A stretch of 64,000 nt of DNA, taken from positions 186,001 to 250,000 of the forward strand of contig NZ_CAMZOK010000002.1 of NCBI RefSeq assembly GCF_947331465.1, given 5' to 3'. Shown piece after piece: positions 26,771 through 36,338 of this stretch. The notes under the pieces are model-generated. The model did not search any database, had not been told where the DNA came from, and saw only the letters and a program-made list of their open reading frames with translations. A program made the position numbers and the translations under genes. Origin of the DNA: Shimia sp. Alg240-R146 (GTDB taxonomy: Bacteria; Pseudomonadota; Alphaproteobacteria; Rhodobacterales; Rhodobacteraceae). Numbering within the stretch: the stretch's first letter is position 1; each line of letters opens with the position of its first letter.

Positions 26771-27229
26771 TTACAAAATAACGGTGAGCAAGGCTTGGCC
26801 GTGATCGGCGGCTGCTTTTGTGAACTCACGAAGCTGTTGGTAGGTTTCTAAAACGAAGTGTTTGTCATCCGGGTCCTTGCGGTCCCAAATGGCCGGATAG
26901 ATGTCGTTTTGTGCCAAATCGTCGAAGCTGAATTTTTGAGCGAATTCGTCCTTCGAAACAGCCTGGAGCTGCTTCAGAAAGGCTTTCACCCCTTCCGAAT
27001 TTAGTGCCAAAGCTGGACCATAGCCCCAGTCGTCGCCGATTGGAGCGCCGCTTCTAAGTGCCGAAAACGCGCCTTGGCCAAAATTTGGCAACATATGATC
27101 GAGAGCAGCCCACTCTTTTTCGAGTTCCAAAGCATCCTCGCCATAGAGGTTTTCGCGGAGGAAATTGTTCACTTGCTCCGCGGACAGTTGGTCCTCGGGG
27201 ACGGCAAAGATTTGCATTGTCATGCTCAT
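26771..27229 (-). CDS. DUF1877 (YfbM-like) protein inserted between paaA and paaB
   Basis: 152 residues. The pattern fits DUF1877/YfbM: start MSMTMQIFAVPEDQL, a middle with FGQGAFSALRSGAPIGDDWGYGPA, FAQKFSFDDL, an IYP motif, and the characteristic end HGQALLTVIL. Function unknown. ATG 27229 is preceded by AAGGAC and lies 10 bp after the paaA stop; its stop is 11 bp before paaB. GC is about 52% by hand count, against about 65% in the start of paaA. No established role in phenylacetate degradation. Confidence 0.75.
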   Translation of the reverse strand: MSMTMQIFAVPEDQLSAEQVNNFLRENLYGEDALELEKEWAALDHMLPNFGQGAFSALRSGAPIGDDWGYGPALALNSEGVKAFLKQLQAVSKDEFAQKFSFDDLAQNDIYPAIWDRKDPDDKHFVLETYQQLREFTKAAADHGQALLTVIL

Positions 27230-27239
27230 CGTAGTGTCC

Positions 27240-28217
27240 TTATTCCGCAGCCGTTTTGGCGGCGCGTTTCTTTTCGGCGTGGGCCAGCAACCCGTCGCGC
27301 ACCCATGCGCCGTCGTCCCACGCCTTGTTGCGGGCTTCCATGCGGTCGGTGTTGCAGGGGCCGTTGCCTTTGAGCACGTCAAAGAACTCGGTCCAGTCGG
27401 GGTCGGAATAGTCCCAGCCGCCCTTGTCCTCGTTCCAAGTCAGATTGTCGTCGGGGATCGTCAGGCCAAGGTATTTCGCCTGTGGCACGGTCTGGTCGAC
27501 AAATTTCTGGCGCAACTCGTCGTTGGAGTTGATCTTGATTTTCCAGCCCATCGATTGCTCGGAATGCACCGAGGCCGCATCGGAGGGACCAAACATCATC
27601 AGCGAGGGATACCAAAGACGGTTGAGCGCATCTTGTGCCATTTTCTTTTGCGCTTCAGTGCCTTGCGCCATCTTCATCATGATGTCGTAGCCTTGACGCT
27701 GGTGAAAGCTCTCTTCCTTGCAGATGCGGATCATCGCGCGCGAATAAGGCCCGTAAGAGGTACGTTGAAGCGGCACCTGATTCATGATCGCCGCGCCATC
27801 CACCAGCCAGCCCACCGCGCCGATGTCGGCCCAGTTCAAGGTTGGGTAGTTGAAGATGGAGGAGTATTTCATCCGCCCGTCCAGCAGCATCTCTGTCAAC
27901 TCATCACGGCTGACGCCCAGCGTTTCGGCGGCGGCGTAAAGATAGAGACCATGACCGGCCTCATCCTGTACCTTGGCCAAAAGGATCATCTTGCGTTCCA
28001 GCGTGGGCGCGCGGGTGATCCAGTTGCCCTCGGGCAGTTGGCCAACGATTTCGGAGTGCGCGTGCTGCCCGATCTGGCGGATCAGGGTTTTTCGATAGCC
28101 CTCAGGCATCCAGTCGCGTGGCTCGACTTTGATGTTTGCGTCGATTTTCTCCTGAAAGGCGGCGAGCTTTTCAGGGTCGTCTTGTGTCGCTTCGGACTTA
28201 ACCATCTGTGCGTACAT
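27240..28217 (-). CDS. paaA: PaaA, catalytic diiron subunit of phenylacetyl-CoA 1,2-epoxidase
   Basis: 325 residues. The carboxylate/histidine ligands of the diiron centre are in [16 protein letters not shown] (EAGH) and in [14 protein letters not shown] (EESFH), with an earlier Glu near [11 protein letters not shown]. PaaA epoxidises the ring of phenylacetyl-CoA; it works with PaaB, PaaC and the PaaE reductase. Second gene of the operon, 27 bp after pcaF. Confidence 0.96.
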   Translation of the reverse strand: MYAQMVKSEATQDDPEKLAAFQEKIDANIKVEPRDWMPEGYRKTLIRQIGQHAHSEIVGQLPEGNWITRAPTLERKMILLAKVQDEAGHGLYLYAAAETLGVSRDELTEMLLDGRMKYSSIFNYPTLNWADIGAVGWLVDGAAIMNQVPLQRTSYGPYSRAMIRICKEESFHQRQGYDIMMKMAQGTEAQKKMAQDALNRLWYPSLMMFGPSDAASVHSEQSMGWKIKINSNDELRQKFVDQTVPQAKYLGLTIPDDNLTWNEDKGGWDYSDPDWTEFFDVLKGNGPCNTDRMEARNKAWDDGAWVRDGLLAHAEKKRAAKTAAE

Positions 28218-28244
28218 GACTGGGTTCCTCCTCAGGCTGCGGGG

Positions 28245-29450
28245 TCAGACCCGCTCCAAAATCAGGGCGGCGCCTTGGCCGACGCCCACACACATCGTGC
28301 AAAGCGCATAGCGCCCGCCGGTGCGTTTGAGTTGATAGGCGGCCGACATCACCAGACGTGCGCCGGACATGCCAAGCGGGTGGCCAAGCGCAATTGCGCC
28401 GCCGTTGGGATTTACGTGCGCGGCATCATCGGCAACGCCGAGATCGCGCAACGACGCCAGACCTTGTGCGGCAAAGGCCTCGTTCAATTCTACCACATCC
28501 ATCTGCTCGATGCTCAGACCCGCGCGTTCCAATGCCTTGCGGGTGGCAGGCACAGGGCCGATGCCCATCACGCGGGGATCCACACCGGCGGCGGCCATGC
28601 CGACAATGCGCGCCATTGGCGTGAGGCCATTTTTGGCAGCAGCAGCTTCGTTGGCGATCAAAAGCGCGGCAGCGCCGTCGTTGACGCCCGACGCGTTGCC
28701 CGCCGTTACGGTCAGGTCGGATCCGTTCACTCCGCGCAGCTTGGCCAGCTTGTCCGCGCCTGTGCCGGGGCGGGGGTGTTCGTCGGTGTCGACAACCAGA
28801 TCGTCACCTTTGCGCTGTGGGATTGTCACAGGGGTGATTTCGTCGGCAAACACGCCGGCCTCATGCGCGGCGGCCCAGCGGGCTTGGCTGCGGGCGGCAA
28901 AGGCGTCTTGGTCGGCGCGGTTGATGTTCCAATCAGCGGCGACGTTGTCAGCGGTCTGCGGCATGCTGTCGACGCCATACATCGCCTTCATCTTTTTGTT
29001 GATGAAGCGCCAGCCAATGGTGGTGTCAAAGACGTCTGCGGCACGGGAAAATGCGGTGGTGGCTTTGCCCATCACGAACGGCGCGCGGCTCATGCTTTCG
29101 ACGCCGCCTGCAATCAACATGTCCTGATCGCCCGCGCGGATGGCGCGCGACGCCATGCCCACCGCATCAAGGCCGGAGGCGCAAAGGCGGTTGATTGTGG
29201 CGCCGGGGACATCGGTCGGCAGACCCGCCAAGAGCGCAGCCATGCGGGCTACGTTGCGGTTGTCTTCGCCGGCTTGGTTGGCGGAGCCATAGATTACGTC
29301 ATCGAGGCTGGCCCAATCCACATCCGGGTTGCGCGCCATCAGGGCGGCAATCGGCAGGGCTGCGAGATCATCTGTGCGCACAGATGAAAGCGAACCGCCG
29401 TAGCGTCCGATGGGTGTACGCGTCGCGTCACAGATGAAAGCTTGGCTCAT
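28245..29450 (-). CDS. pcaF: 3-oxoadipyl-CoA / 3-oxo-5,6-dehydrosuberyl-CoA thiolase (PcaF/PaaJ)
   Basis: 401 residues of the thiolase family. Active-site Cys in INRLCASGLDAV, then the Gly-rich GVESMSRAPFVMGKA, and the C-terminal NGGAIALGHPLG (His) and TMCVGVGQG (second Cys). As first gene of the paa oxygenase operon it most likely does the PaaJ thiolysis steps; the same enzyme type also serves the beta-ketoadipate pathway, so pcaF is equally possible. AGGAGG four bases before the ATG. The paa enoyl-CoA isomerase/hydratase and PaaH genes are not adjacent. Confidence 0.92.
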   Translation of the reverse strand: MSQAFICDATRTPIGRYGGSLSSVRTDDLAALPIAALMARNPDVDWASLDDVIYGSANQAGEDNRNVARMAALLAGLPTDVPGATINRLCASGLDAVGMASRAIRAGDQDMLIAGGVESMSRAPFVMGKATTAFSRAADVFDTTIGWRFINKKMKAMYGVDSMPQTADNVAADWNINRADQDAFAARSQARWAAAHEAGVFADEITPVTIPQRKGDDLVVDTDEHPRPGTGADKLAKLRGVNGSDLTVTAGNASGVNDGAAALLIANEAAAAKNGLTPMARIVGMAAAGVDPRVMGIGPVPATRKALERAGLSIEQMDVVELNEAFAAQGLASLRDLGVADDAAHVNPNGGAIALGHPLGMSGARLVMSAAYQLKRTGGRYALCTMCVGVGQGAALILERV

Positions 29451-29823
29451 GTTTCCTCCTCAGGGGCAGTGCTGCGGTCCCGTTCGCAATGGTGACCATG
29501 ATTCGGAGCTAACTGGCCGGACGATTCGTTGCAAGAAATAAGTTACCTCAAATGCATCAATTGACAACTTCTGTAACACTTTCTTTGTGAAAGATGTGCG
29601 CGCGATACACAAAAGGGTGCGCGAAAAACCGGCTGAACACAGGATGGGCAGCACGCAGCGAATGCGTCAGCAAAAAAAGAGAAATCTGCGATATAGGTTC
29701 CGGGTTTTTGTCGGCTGGGCAGGGTGCAAACATCTGTTTAAAATCAATTTTTTGAATATGTTTCATTCGGACCAATATGCGGTTTGGTCATAAAATCCCT
29801 TCGAGAATTAAAACTTCTCGGGC
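29451..29823. other. Long intergenic region between the divergent paa and nap operons
   Basis: About 370 bp, noticeably AT-richer than its flanks, with no convincing gene. It must hold the promoters of the pcaF-paaA operon (leftward) and, at its right end, of napF (rightward). A weak leftward promoter candidate is TTGTCA (complement of 29562-29567) with TAACTT 16 bp downstream. No TetR-type palindrome like the one before paaI was found here. Confidence 0.5.
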
Positions 29824-29837
29824 ATGATCCATATCAA
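29824..29837. promoter_or_regulatory. FNR/FnrL box of the nap operon
   Basis: ATGATCCATATCAA matches TTGATnnnnATCAA in 9 of 10 specified positions. A TATTTT element lies at 29859-29864, so transcription would begin near 29871-29872 and the box would be centred near -41, a class II FNR-activated arrangement. This fits anaerobic control of nap. Confidence 0.6.
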
Positions 29838-29892
29838 GTTGGAAGTTTTCATTTTGACTATTTTTGCAGCAGGGAATTTGGGAGCTGCGGGT

Positions 29893-30504
29893 TTGCCGAA
29901 AGTCGACGCATCAGTAAGACCAGTACATTCGCCTGAACGCAGGGCGTTGCTTCGCGGCAGGTTCGATGCTGCGCAGCCGATGCGTCCGCCCGGTGCTGTG
30001 TCAGAAACCCTGTTCGGAGACAGCTGCACCCGCTGTGGCGAGTGCGCCGCATCCTGTCCGCAAGCCATTATCACCGGTGACGACGAAGGATTTCCCATCG
30101 TTCAGTTGTCAAAGCGCGCGTGCACGTTTTGTGGCGCCTGTGCCGAAGCTTGCGGCGCCAAAGCCATTCTGCCCTCAGAGGGCTGGGACTGGCGCGCGAC
30201 GGTGGATAACACTTGCCTGTCAATGCAGGGCGTCACCTGCCGCGCCTGCGAAGATCCCTGCGATGACCAAGCGATCCGGTTTCAATTGCGCACCGGCGGG
30301 CGGTCTGAACCCATGATCGATATCGAAAGCTGCACCGGCTGTGGGGCCTGTGCAGCGGCCTGCCCATCCGGGGCAATCAGCTTTGAAAAGCCATTGGCGG
30401 CCACTCAGAGCCACGCAACTTCACCCGCCGCCAGCACACAACAGCCAGCGAGAACAGACCATGACGAATATTTGCGGATGTCTGGTACACGCGTCGCCCA
30501 GTAA
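29893..30504 (+). CDS. napF: NapF, ferredoxin-type protein of periplasmic nitrate reductase
   Basis: 203 residues with 4Fe-4S motifs CTRCGECAASCP, CTFCGACAEACG and CTGCGACAAACP plus a partial CRACEDPC. NapF is cytoplasmic and is associated with NapA maturation. RRALLRGRF near the start is a family feature. An in-frame ATG at 29824 coincides with the FNR box and would put the start upstream of the deduced transcript start; TTG 29893 has GGAG eight bases before it, so I prefer that. Its C-terminal end overlaps napD by 44 bp in another frame. Confidence 0.87.
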   Translation: MPKVDASVRPVHSPERRALLRGRFDAAQPMRPPGAVSETLFGDSCTRCGECAASCPQAIITGDDEGFPIVQLSKRACTFCGACAEACGAKAILPSEGWDWRATVDNTCLSMQGVTCRACEDPCDDQAIRFQLRTGGRSEPMIDIESCTGCGACAAACPSGAISFEKPLAATQSHATSPAASTQQPARTDHDEYLRMSGTRVAQ

Positions 30505-30724
30505 GGTCGACGGCGTGATGACCGCCATCAATGCCACCGAGGGTGGCGAAGTCCATGCCGAGGAAAACGGGCGCATGGTTGTGACCGTTGAAGACACCGA
30601 GGACAAAATGGCCTCGGAACAGATCATGGACATGCACAACATTCCCGGCGTGCTCTCTGTCACGCTTACTTATCATCATTTCGAACCCAGCGGCGCGGAT
30701 GCGACCGCATCGCAACCGCTTTAA
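30461..30724 (+). CDS. napD: NapD, chaperone binding the NapA twin-arginine signal
   Basis: 87 residues; starts MTNICGCLVHASPSKVDGV and has the ferredoxin-like fold seen in the family (GGEVHAEENGRMVVTVE, MHNIPGVLSVTLTYHH). NapD binds the NapA signal peptide and prevents premature export. It starts inside the end of napF (44-bp overlap), so translational coupling is likely. Confidence 0.9.
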   Translation: MTNICGCLVHASPSKVDGVMTAINATEGGEVHAEENGRMVVTVEDTEDKMASEQIMDMHNIPGVLSVTLTYHHFEPSGADATASQPL

Positions 30725-30736
30725 GGAGAATAGCTT

Positions 30737-33226
30737 ATGACCTTGCCAACTTCTCGCCGTACCTTTCTGAAGGCCACCGCCGCCGCCGCAACCGCCTCGG
30801 CTGCGGGCATTTCGATGCCCAAAGACGCCAAAGCTCAGGCCGGCACGCCTGATATCCGCTGGGACAAAGCGCCATGTCGTTTCTGTGGGACCGGCTGCTC
30901 GGTGCTTGTGGGCACCAAAGATGGCCGCGTCGTCGCCACACAGGGCGATCCCAAAGCGCCGGTAAACCGCGGTTTGAACTGTATCAAGGGCTATTTCCTG
31001 TCCAAGATCATGTACGGCAAAGACCGTCTCACCACGCCATTGCTGCGCAAAACCGACGGCGTTTATGACAAAGAGGGTGAATTCACCCCGGTCAGCTGGG
31101 ACGAAGCCTTTGACGTGATGGCCGACAAATTCAAAGCGGCGCTCAAAGACAAAGGTCCGACAGGCATTGGCATGTTCGGCTCCGGTCAGTGGACCGTTTG
31201 GGAAGGCTATGCCGCCGCCAAGCTGATGAAAGCGGGTTTCCTGTCCAACAACATCGACCCCAACGCGCGTCACTGTATGGCCTCGGCCGTGGTCGGCTTT
31301 ATGCGGGCCTTTGGCATCGATGAACCAATGGGCTGTTATGACGATCTGGAGCACGCAGACACGTTTGTGCTTTGGGGGTCGAACATGGCCGAGATGCACC
31401 CGATCCTGTGGTCACGTTTGACAGACACGCGCCTGACCAAACCCGGCGCAGAAGTGCACGTGTTGTCCACATTTGAGCACCGCTCGTTTGAGCTGGCGGA
31501 CAACGGTATGATCTTTACGCCGCAGACCGATTTGGCGATCCTGAATTACATCTGTAACTACATCATCGAAAACGATGCCGTGAACTGGGACTTTGTCGAC
31601 AAACACGTGAACTTTACCAAGGCCGCCACCGACATCGGCTATGGCCTGCGCGACGAGCACCCGTTGCAGCAAGAAGCGGAAAATCCCAACAGCGGCGCGC
31701 TCGAACAGATCGACTTCGACGCTTTCAAAGAGCACGTCAGCGAATACACGCTGGAGAAAACCAGCGAGCTGTCCGGTGTGCCCGAAAGCAAGCTGTTGCG
31801 TCTGGCCAAGCAATATGCCGACCCGAACCGCAAAATTATGTCGCTTTGGACGATGGGCTTTAACCAGCACACGCGGGGCAGCTGGGTGAACGGGCTGATG
31901 TACAATGTGCACCTTCTGACCGGCAAAATCTCGGAACCCGGCAACTCGCCGTTCTCGCTGACGGGTCAGCCGTCTGCCTGTGGCACCGCGCGCGAGGTGG
32001 GCACTTTTGCGCACCGTCTGCCCGCCGATATGGTTGTTGCCAACGACGAGCACCGCGCGATTTCCGAGAAGAAGTGGAAATTGCCCTCTGGCATCCTGAA
32101 CGCCAAAGTTGGATCGCATGCGGTACAACAGAACCGCGATCTAAAAGACGGCAAAATCAACGCCTATTGGGTGCAGTGCAACAACAACATGCAAGCCGCG
32201 CCCAACATGAATGAAGAAGGCTATCCGGGGTATCGCAATCCGGACAACTTCATCGTTGTGTCCGATCCCTATCCAACCGTGACCACGCTGGCGGCGGATT
32301 GTATTTTGCCGACAGCCATGTGGGTGGAAAAAGAGGGCGCCTATGGCAACGCCGAGCGCCGTACCCAGTTCTGGCGTCAGCAAGTGGATGCACCAGGTGA
32401 CGCCAAATCGGACGTGTGGCAGCTGATGGAATTCTCCAAACGCTTCACCACTGACGAGGTCTGGCCAGCTGACATTCTGGATGCCAATCCCGAGTTCAAA
32501 GGCAAAACACTGTTTGACGTGCTTTTTGCCAACGGTCAGGTGGACAAGTTCCCGCTGAGCGACACCGCAGAGGGCTTTAACAACGACGAATCCGAGCACT
32601 TTGGCTTCTACGTACAAAAAGGCCTGTTTGAGGAATACGCATCATTTGGCCGTGGCAAAGCGCACGATCTGGCTGACTTTGACGTTTATCACAATGCGCG
32701 CGGTCTGCGCTGGCCTGTGGTGGACGGCAAAGAGACGCTGTATCGCTTCCGCGAAGGCTATGACACCTATGTGCCTGAAGGCGAAGGCGTCCGGTTCTAT
32801 GGCAACAAAGACGGCAAGGCCAAGATCATCTTTGCGCCTTACGAAGCTCCGGCGGAAATGCCTGACGATGAGTATCCATTGTGGATGGTCACCGGTCGTG
32901 TGCTTGAGCATTGGCACTCGGGCTCGATGACCCGTCGTGTGCCTGAGCTGCACCGGTCTTATCCGTTTGCGCAGGTGTTCATGCACCCCGACGACGCCAA
33001 AGCCAAAGGCCTGCGCCGTGGTCAGGAGATCGTGATCTCCACCCGTCGCGGTGAGATGCACAGCCGGGTCGAAACCCGCGGTCGCAACAAGATGCCCAAG
33101 GGCGTGGTGTTTGTGCCGTGGTTTGACGAAGGCCAGCTGATCAACAAGCTGACTTTGGACGCCACTTGCCCACTCTCCAAAGAGACGGACTTCAAGAAGT
33201 GTGCCTGTAAGGTTGAGCGCGCGTAA
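30737..33226 (+). CDS. napA: NapA, periplasmic nitrate reductase catalytic subunit
   Basis: 829 residues. Twin-arginine signal [19 protein letters not shown], 4Fe-4S ligands in [13 protein letters not shown] and [11 protein letters not shown], the molybdenum-ligating Cys near residue 180 ([10 protein letters not shown]), and later bis-MGD segments including [13 protein letters not shown] and [12 protein letters not shown]. It reduces nitrate to nitrite in the periplasm. AAGGAGAA is before the ATG. Gene order F-D-A-G-H-B-C indicates a quinol-linked system with both NapC and NapGH routes. Confidence 0.97.
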   Translation: MTLPTSRRTFLKATAAAATASAAGISMPKDAKAQAGTPDIRWDKAPCRFCGTGCSVLVGTKDGRVVATQGDPKAPVNRGLNCIKGYFLSKIMYGKDRLTTPLLRKTDGVYDKEGEFTPVSWDEAFDVMADKFKAALKDKGPTGIGMFGSGQWTVWEGYAAAKLMKAGFLSNNIDPNARHCMASAVVGFMRAFGIDEPMGCYDDLEHADTFVLWGSNMAEMHPILWSRLTDTRLTKPGAEVHVLSTFEHRSFELADNGMIFTPQTDLAILNYICNYIIENDAVNWDFVDKHVNFTKAATDIGYGLRDEHPLQQEAENPNSGALEQIDFDAFKEHVSEYTLEKTSELSGVPESKLLRLAKQYADPNRKIMSLWTMGFNQHTRGSWVNGLMYNVHLLTGKISEPGNSPFSLTGQPSACGTAREVGTFAHRLPADMVVANDEHRAISEKKWKLPSGILNAKVGSHAVQQNRDLKDGKINAYWVQCNNNMQAAPNMNEEGYPGYRNPDNFIVVSDPYPTVTTLAADCILPTAMWVEKEGAYGNAERRTQFWRQQVDAPGDAKSDVWQLMEFSKRFTTDEVWPADILDANPEFKGKTLFDVLFANGQVDKFPLSDTAEGFNNDESEHFGFYVQKGLFEEYASFGRGKAHDLADFDVYHNARGLRWPVVDGKETLYRFREGYDTYVPEGEGVRFYGNKDGKAKIIFAPYEAPAEMPDDEYPLWMVTGRVLEHWHSGSMTRRVPELHRSYPFAQVFMHPDDAKAKGLRRGQEIVISTRRGEMHSRVETRGRNKMPKGVVFVPWFDEGQLINKLTLDATCPLSKETDFKKCACKVERA

Positions 33227-33264
33227 GCGCCCAGCCCGCCAGCTCTGACACGAAAGCCAAGCCA

Positions 33265-34086
33265 ATGTCCGCCAAAAAGACATCAGCCATGGATCCGGCC
33301 CGCCGACGCTTCCTTCAGGATGCGGCGCGCGGAACGGCGGGCTGTGCGGTGGCGGGCATGGGCCTTATGTGGATGGTTCAGGATGCGCGCGCTCTGCCCG
33401 AGCGCGCCATTCGCCCGCCCGGCGCCTTGCCTGAGGCGGATTTCCTCGCGTCTTGCATCCGGTGCGGATTGTGCGTGCGCGACTGTCCTTACGACACATT
33501 GGTACTTGCCGAATTGGGCGTGGACGGCGCCGCCACTGGCACGCCGTTTTTTGATGCCCGCGACATCCCTTGCGAGATGTGTGACGACATTCCCTGCGTG
33601 GCGGCTTGTCCGACCGGCGCGTTGGACAAAGATCTGACGGATATCGACGACGCCCGTATGGGGCTCGCGGTTTTGATCGATCAGGAGACCTGCCTGAACG
33701 CGCTGGGCCTGCGGTGCGACGTTTGTTATCGGGTATGCCCGCTGATTGACGAGGCGATCACGCTGGAACGGCGTCACAACGAAAATTCGGGCCATCATGC
33801 GATGTTTATGCCCACGGTGCATTCCGACAAATGCACGGGCTGTGGCAAATGTGAAAAATCCTGCGTGTTGCCGGGGGAGGCCGCCATCAAGGTGCTGCCG
33901 ATCCGCACCGCGCGCGCAGAAAGTGCCGAGCATTACCGGTTGGGCTGGGAAGAGAATAATCCGCTGGTGGATGAAATCATCGACCTACCGGATCGTTTGC
34001 CCGGACCGGGAACTGACAATCTGGCTGCACCGGGCGGGTTTGAGCCGGCATTTAAGCTTCCGACAGTCGGGGGGGCGGGCCAATGA
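33265..34086 (+). CDS. napG: NapG, periplasmic 4Fe-4S ferredoxin-type protein
   Basis: 273 residues. Twin-arginine signal [15 protein letters not shown], then four cysteine clusters: [35 protein letters not shown] and [11 protein letters not shown]. NapG with NapH forms a quinol dehydrogenase that feeds NapB/NapA. Its stop overlaps the napH start (ATGA). Confidence 0.95.
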   Translation: MSAKKTSAMDPARRRFLQDAARGTAGCAVAGMGLMWMVQDARALPERAIRPPGALPEADFLASCIRCGLCVRDCPYDTLVLAELGVDGAATGTPFFDARDIPCEMCDDIPCVAACPTGALDKDLTDIDDARMGLAVLIDQETCLNALGLRCDVCYRVCPLIDEAITLERRHNENSGHHAMFMPTVHSDKCTGCGKCEKSCVLPGEAAIKVLPIRTARAESAEHYRLGWEENNPLVDEIIDLPDRLPGPGTDNLAAPGGFEPAFKLPTVGGAGQ

Positions 34087-35003
34087 GCGTGAAAACCGCA
34101 CTGCCGGTGGGTCATGAGGCGATCCGCGACAAGGGGCTGATCAAAGCCCACAAATACCTGATCCTGCGTCGATTGAGCCAAGCCTTTTTCCTAAGCCTGT
34201 TCCTGTTGGGGCCGTGGTTCGGCATCTGGTGGGTCAAAGGCAACCTGAGCGGGTCGCTGACCTTTAATGTGCTGCCGCTGACCGATCCGTTTATCCTGCT
34301 TCAGGGCATGGTGGCCGGACACTGGCCAGAAATGACCGCCATCATTGGCGCGGTGATCGTGGCGGCTGTTTATGCGCTGATTGGTGGGCGCGTCTATTGC
34401 AGCTGGGTCTGCCCGATCAACGCTGTGACCGACACGGCCGCGTGGGCGCACCGCCGGCTGGACCTGCCCAAAGGCTGGCAGCCCAAACGCGAAACAAGGT
34501 TTTATGTTTTGGGTATGGTTCTGGTGGTCTCGATGCTAACCGGTGCCATTGCCTGGGAAGTGGTCAATCCCATTTCGATGCTGCATCGCGGCCTGATCTT
34601 TGGGGTGGGCTTTGCCTGGACCTTTGTCGTCGCGGTGTTCCTGTTTGATCTATTCGTGTCACGCCGGGGGTGGTGCAGCCACATCTGCCCTGTGGGCGCC
34701 TTTTACGGGCTGTTGGGCCGCAAAAGCCTGTTGCGGGTCAGTGCCGAGAAACGTGCGGCCTGTGATGATTGCATGGATTGCTTTGCGGTGTGTCCTGAAA
34801 TGCAGGTGATCACCCCCGCCTTGCGCGGGAAGGACGAGGACACTGCTTTGATCTTGTCGCCTGATTGCACCAATTGCGGCCGTTGCATCGACGTATGCTC
34901 GGTTGCCGTTTTCCATTTTACCCATCGTTTCGATGAGACGCCCGCGCCCGGGCGTGCGCGGACGAAACCCAAAACACATAAGAAGATCGGCGAAGCCGCC
35001 TGA
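34083..35003 (+). CDS. napH: NapH, membrane quinol dehydrogenase component
   Basis: 306 residues with four membrane segments in the first 200 residues, each half followed by a CxxxCP site (CSWVCPINA and CSHICPVGA), and two C-terminal 4Fe-4S sites, [12 protein letters not shown] and [11 protein letters not shown], on the cytoplasmic side. It oxidises quinol and passes electrons to NapG. Overlaps napG by 4 bp. Confidence 0.95.
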   Translation: MSVKTALPVGHEAIRDKGLIKAHKYLILRRLSQAFFLSLFLLGPWFGIWWVKGNLSGSLTFNVLPLTDPFILLQGMVAGHWPEMTAIIGAVIVAAVYALIGGRVYCSWVCPINAVTDTAAWAHRRLDLPKGWQPKRETRFYVLGMVLVVSMLTGAIAWEVVNPISMLHRGLIFGVGFAWTFVVAVFLFDLFVSRRGWCSHICPVGAFYGLLGRKSLLRVSAEKRAACDDCMDCFAVCPEMQVITPALRGKDEDTALILSPDCTNCGRCIDVCSVAVFHFTHRFDETPAPGRARTKPKTHKKIGEAA

Positions 35004-35022
35004 GCCAGAATCGGAGAGAGAC

Positions 35023-35460
35023 ATGAAAAAACAAAATATTATCAGCCTATTGGCTGCGTTTGCTGTTGTGATTAGCGGCAGCTTTGTCGTGGCACAGCAA
35101 AACAACGGATCGCAGAGTTTGCGTGACGTTCCGATCGATGAAGTCAACATCATTGACGAAGTCCAGAAACAGGACACCACAAGCCGGTTTGGTCGCAATT
35201 ATCGCCAGCAGCCGCCGCTGGTCCCGCATTCGATTGCGCAATATCAAATCGATTTGAACGCCAACCAATGTCTGTCCTGCCATGACTGGACAAATGCGGG
35301 TGATCGCAACGCGCCAACCCTGTCAATGACCCATTATCTGGGCCGAGAGGGCGAACAGTTGGACCAGGTGGCTGGCACACGCTGGTTCTGCAATCAATGC
35401 CATGTGCCGCAGGCCAATGCTCCGACACTGGTCGACAACGATTTCACCCCGTCCAACTGA
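35023..35460 (+). CDS. napB: NapB, diheme cytochrome c subunit
   Basis: 145 residues. Signal peptide MKKQNIISLLAAFAVVISGSF, and two heme c sites CLSCH and CNQCH, as in NapB. Conserved VPHSIAQYQIDLNANQCLSC. It is the electron donor subunit of NapA in the periplasm. GGAGAGAG precedes ATG 35023, and this start is preferred over an in-frame ATG at 34903 inside napH. Confidence 0.95.
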   Translation: MKKQNIISLLAAFAVVISGSFVVAQQNNGSQSLRDVPIDEVNIIDEVQKQDTTSRFGRNYRQQPPLVPHSIAQYQIDLNANQCLSCHDWTNAGDRNAPTLSMTHYLGREGEQLDQVAGTRWFCNQCHVPQANAPTLVDNDFTPSN

Positions 35461-35483
35461 CGGTCCCAAGGAGGGTTTGAATT

Positions 35484-36197
35484 ATGTCTGATCAAGACAA
35501 CAACACCGGCAAGAAGCCGGGCTTTCTGCGCAGGCTCTGGGCCGTCGTGCGCTCGCCTACGTCTGCGTGGTCACTGGGCACGCTGCTGATTGGTGGCTTT
35601 GTGGCTGGCATTCTGTTCTGGGGGAGCTTTCACTGGGCGCTGGAACTGACCAACACCGAGAAATTCTGTATTTCCTGCCACTCGATGGAGCGCAACTTCG
35701 TCGAATATCAGGACACAGTGCACTACAACAACCACTCGGGTGTGCGCGCGACCTGTCCGGATTGCCACGTGCCCAAAGAATGGCAACACAAGATCAAGGC
35801 CAAGATTATGGCGTCCAAAGACGTCTATCACCACCTTGTCGGCACCATTAACACCGAAGAGAAGTATCAGGAATATCGCCTGCATATGGCCTCTTTGAGC
35901 TGGAAGAAAATGAAGCAGAGTGACAGCCGCGAATGCCGCAACTGTCACAAGTTTGAATACATGGACTTTACCATTCAGGAAAATCGCGCAGCGGCGCAGC
36001 ACCAGACAGCGATCGACGACGGCAAGACCTGTATCGATTGTCACCAGGGCATCGCGCACCGTTTGCCCGAAGGCTATTTGGATGAGTACCGCAAGGTTGT
36101 AGACGACCTGGCCGCCAACGGAGATATTCCGCTGGGCAACGGCAGCAGTGTCGCCTCGGCGAAATCCGAACTGCAGGAGCACCTTAGCTCCAACTAA
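35484..36197 (+). CDS. napC: NapC, membrane-anchored tetraheme quinol dehydrogenase
   Basis: 237 residues of the NapC/NirT family. One membrane anchor (about residues 30-52: GTLLIGGFVAGILFWG) and four heme sites CISCH, CPDCH, CRNCH and CIDCH. It moves electrons from the quinol pool to NapB. GGAGGG precedes the ATG; terminator follows. Confidence 0.96.
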   Translation: MSDQDNNTGKKPGFLRRLWAVVRSPTSAWSLGTLLIGGFVAGILFWGSFHWALELTNTEKFCISCHSMERNFVEYQDTVHYNNHSGVRATCPDCHVPKEWQHKIKAKIMASKDVYHHLVGTINTEEKYQEYRLHMASLSWKKMKQSDSRECRNCHKFEYMDFTIQENRAAAQHQTAIDDGKTCIDCHQGIAHRLPEGYLDEYRKVVDDLAANGDIPLGNGSSVASAKSELQEHLSSN

Positions 36198-36220
36198 GTC
36201 ACACTCTCTTTCTGGCAAAG

Positions 36221-36251
36221 GGCGCTCCGAATGGATCGGGGCGCCTTTTTT
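36221..36251 (+). terminator. Strong terminator of the nap operon
   Basis: GGCGCTCCGA pairs with TCGGGGCGCC (10 bp, one T-G wobble) around ATGGA, followed by six T. It lies 23 bp after the napC stop. Confidence 0.9.
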
Positions 36252-36270
36252 CTGTCCATGCTTTAATTGC

Positions 36271-36296
36271 TTTAAGTTTGAAATTTCATGCTTGAA
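36271..36296. promoter_or_regulatory. Palindrome before marR-kynA-kynU, likely operator
   Basis: TTTAAGTTTGAAATTTCATGCTTGAA reads as an inverted repeat with 20 of 26 bases symmetric, and its core TGAAATTTCA (36279-36288) is perfect. It sits 43-68 bp before the marR start, downstream of the nap terminator, in the only promoter region of the operon, and probably binds the MarR protein. Confidence 0.5.
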
Positions 36297-36338
36297 GTAA
36301 AGGGATCGCGTGGCTACGCATAGGGCAGGGAGAAGGAC

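Noticed and set aside
27165..29387. A 740-codon open frame on the + strand opposite paaA and pcaF
   Set aside because: It is antisense to two well-identified genes and its product has no family features; it results from the codon bias of GC-rich DNA.
29451..29823. TetR-type operator before pcaF and small open frames in the long intergenic region
   Set aside because: A weak GGACGATTCGTT stretch is not symmetric enough, and the short frames lack ribosome sites or recognisable products.
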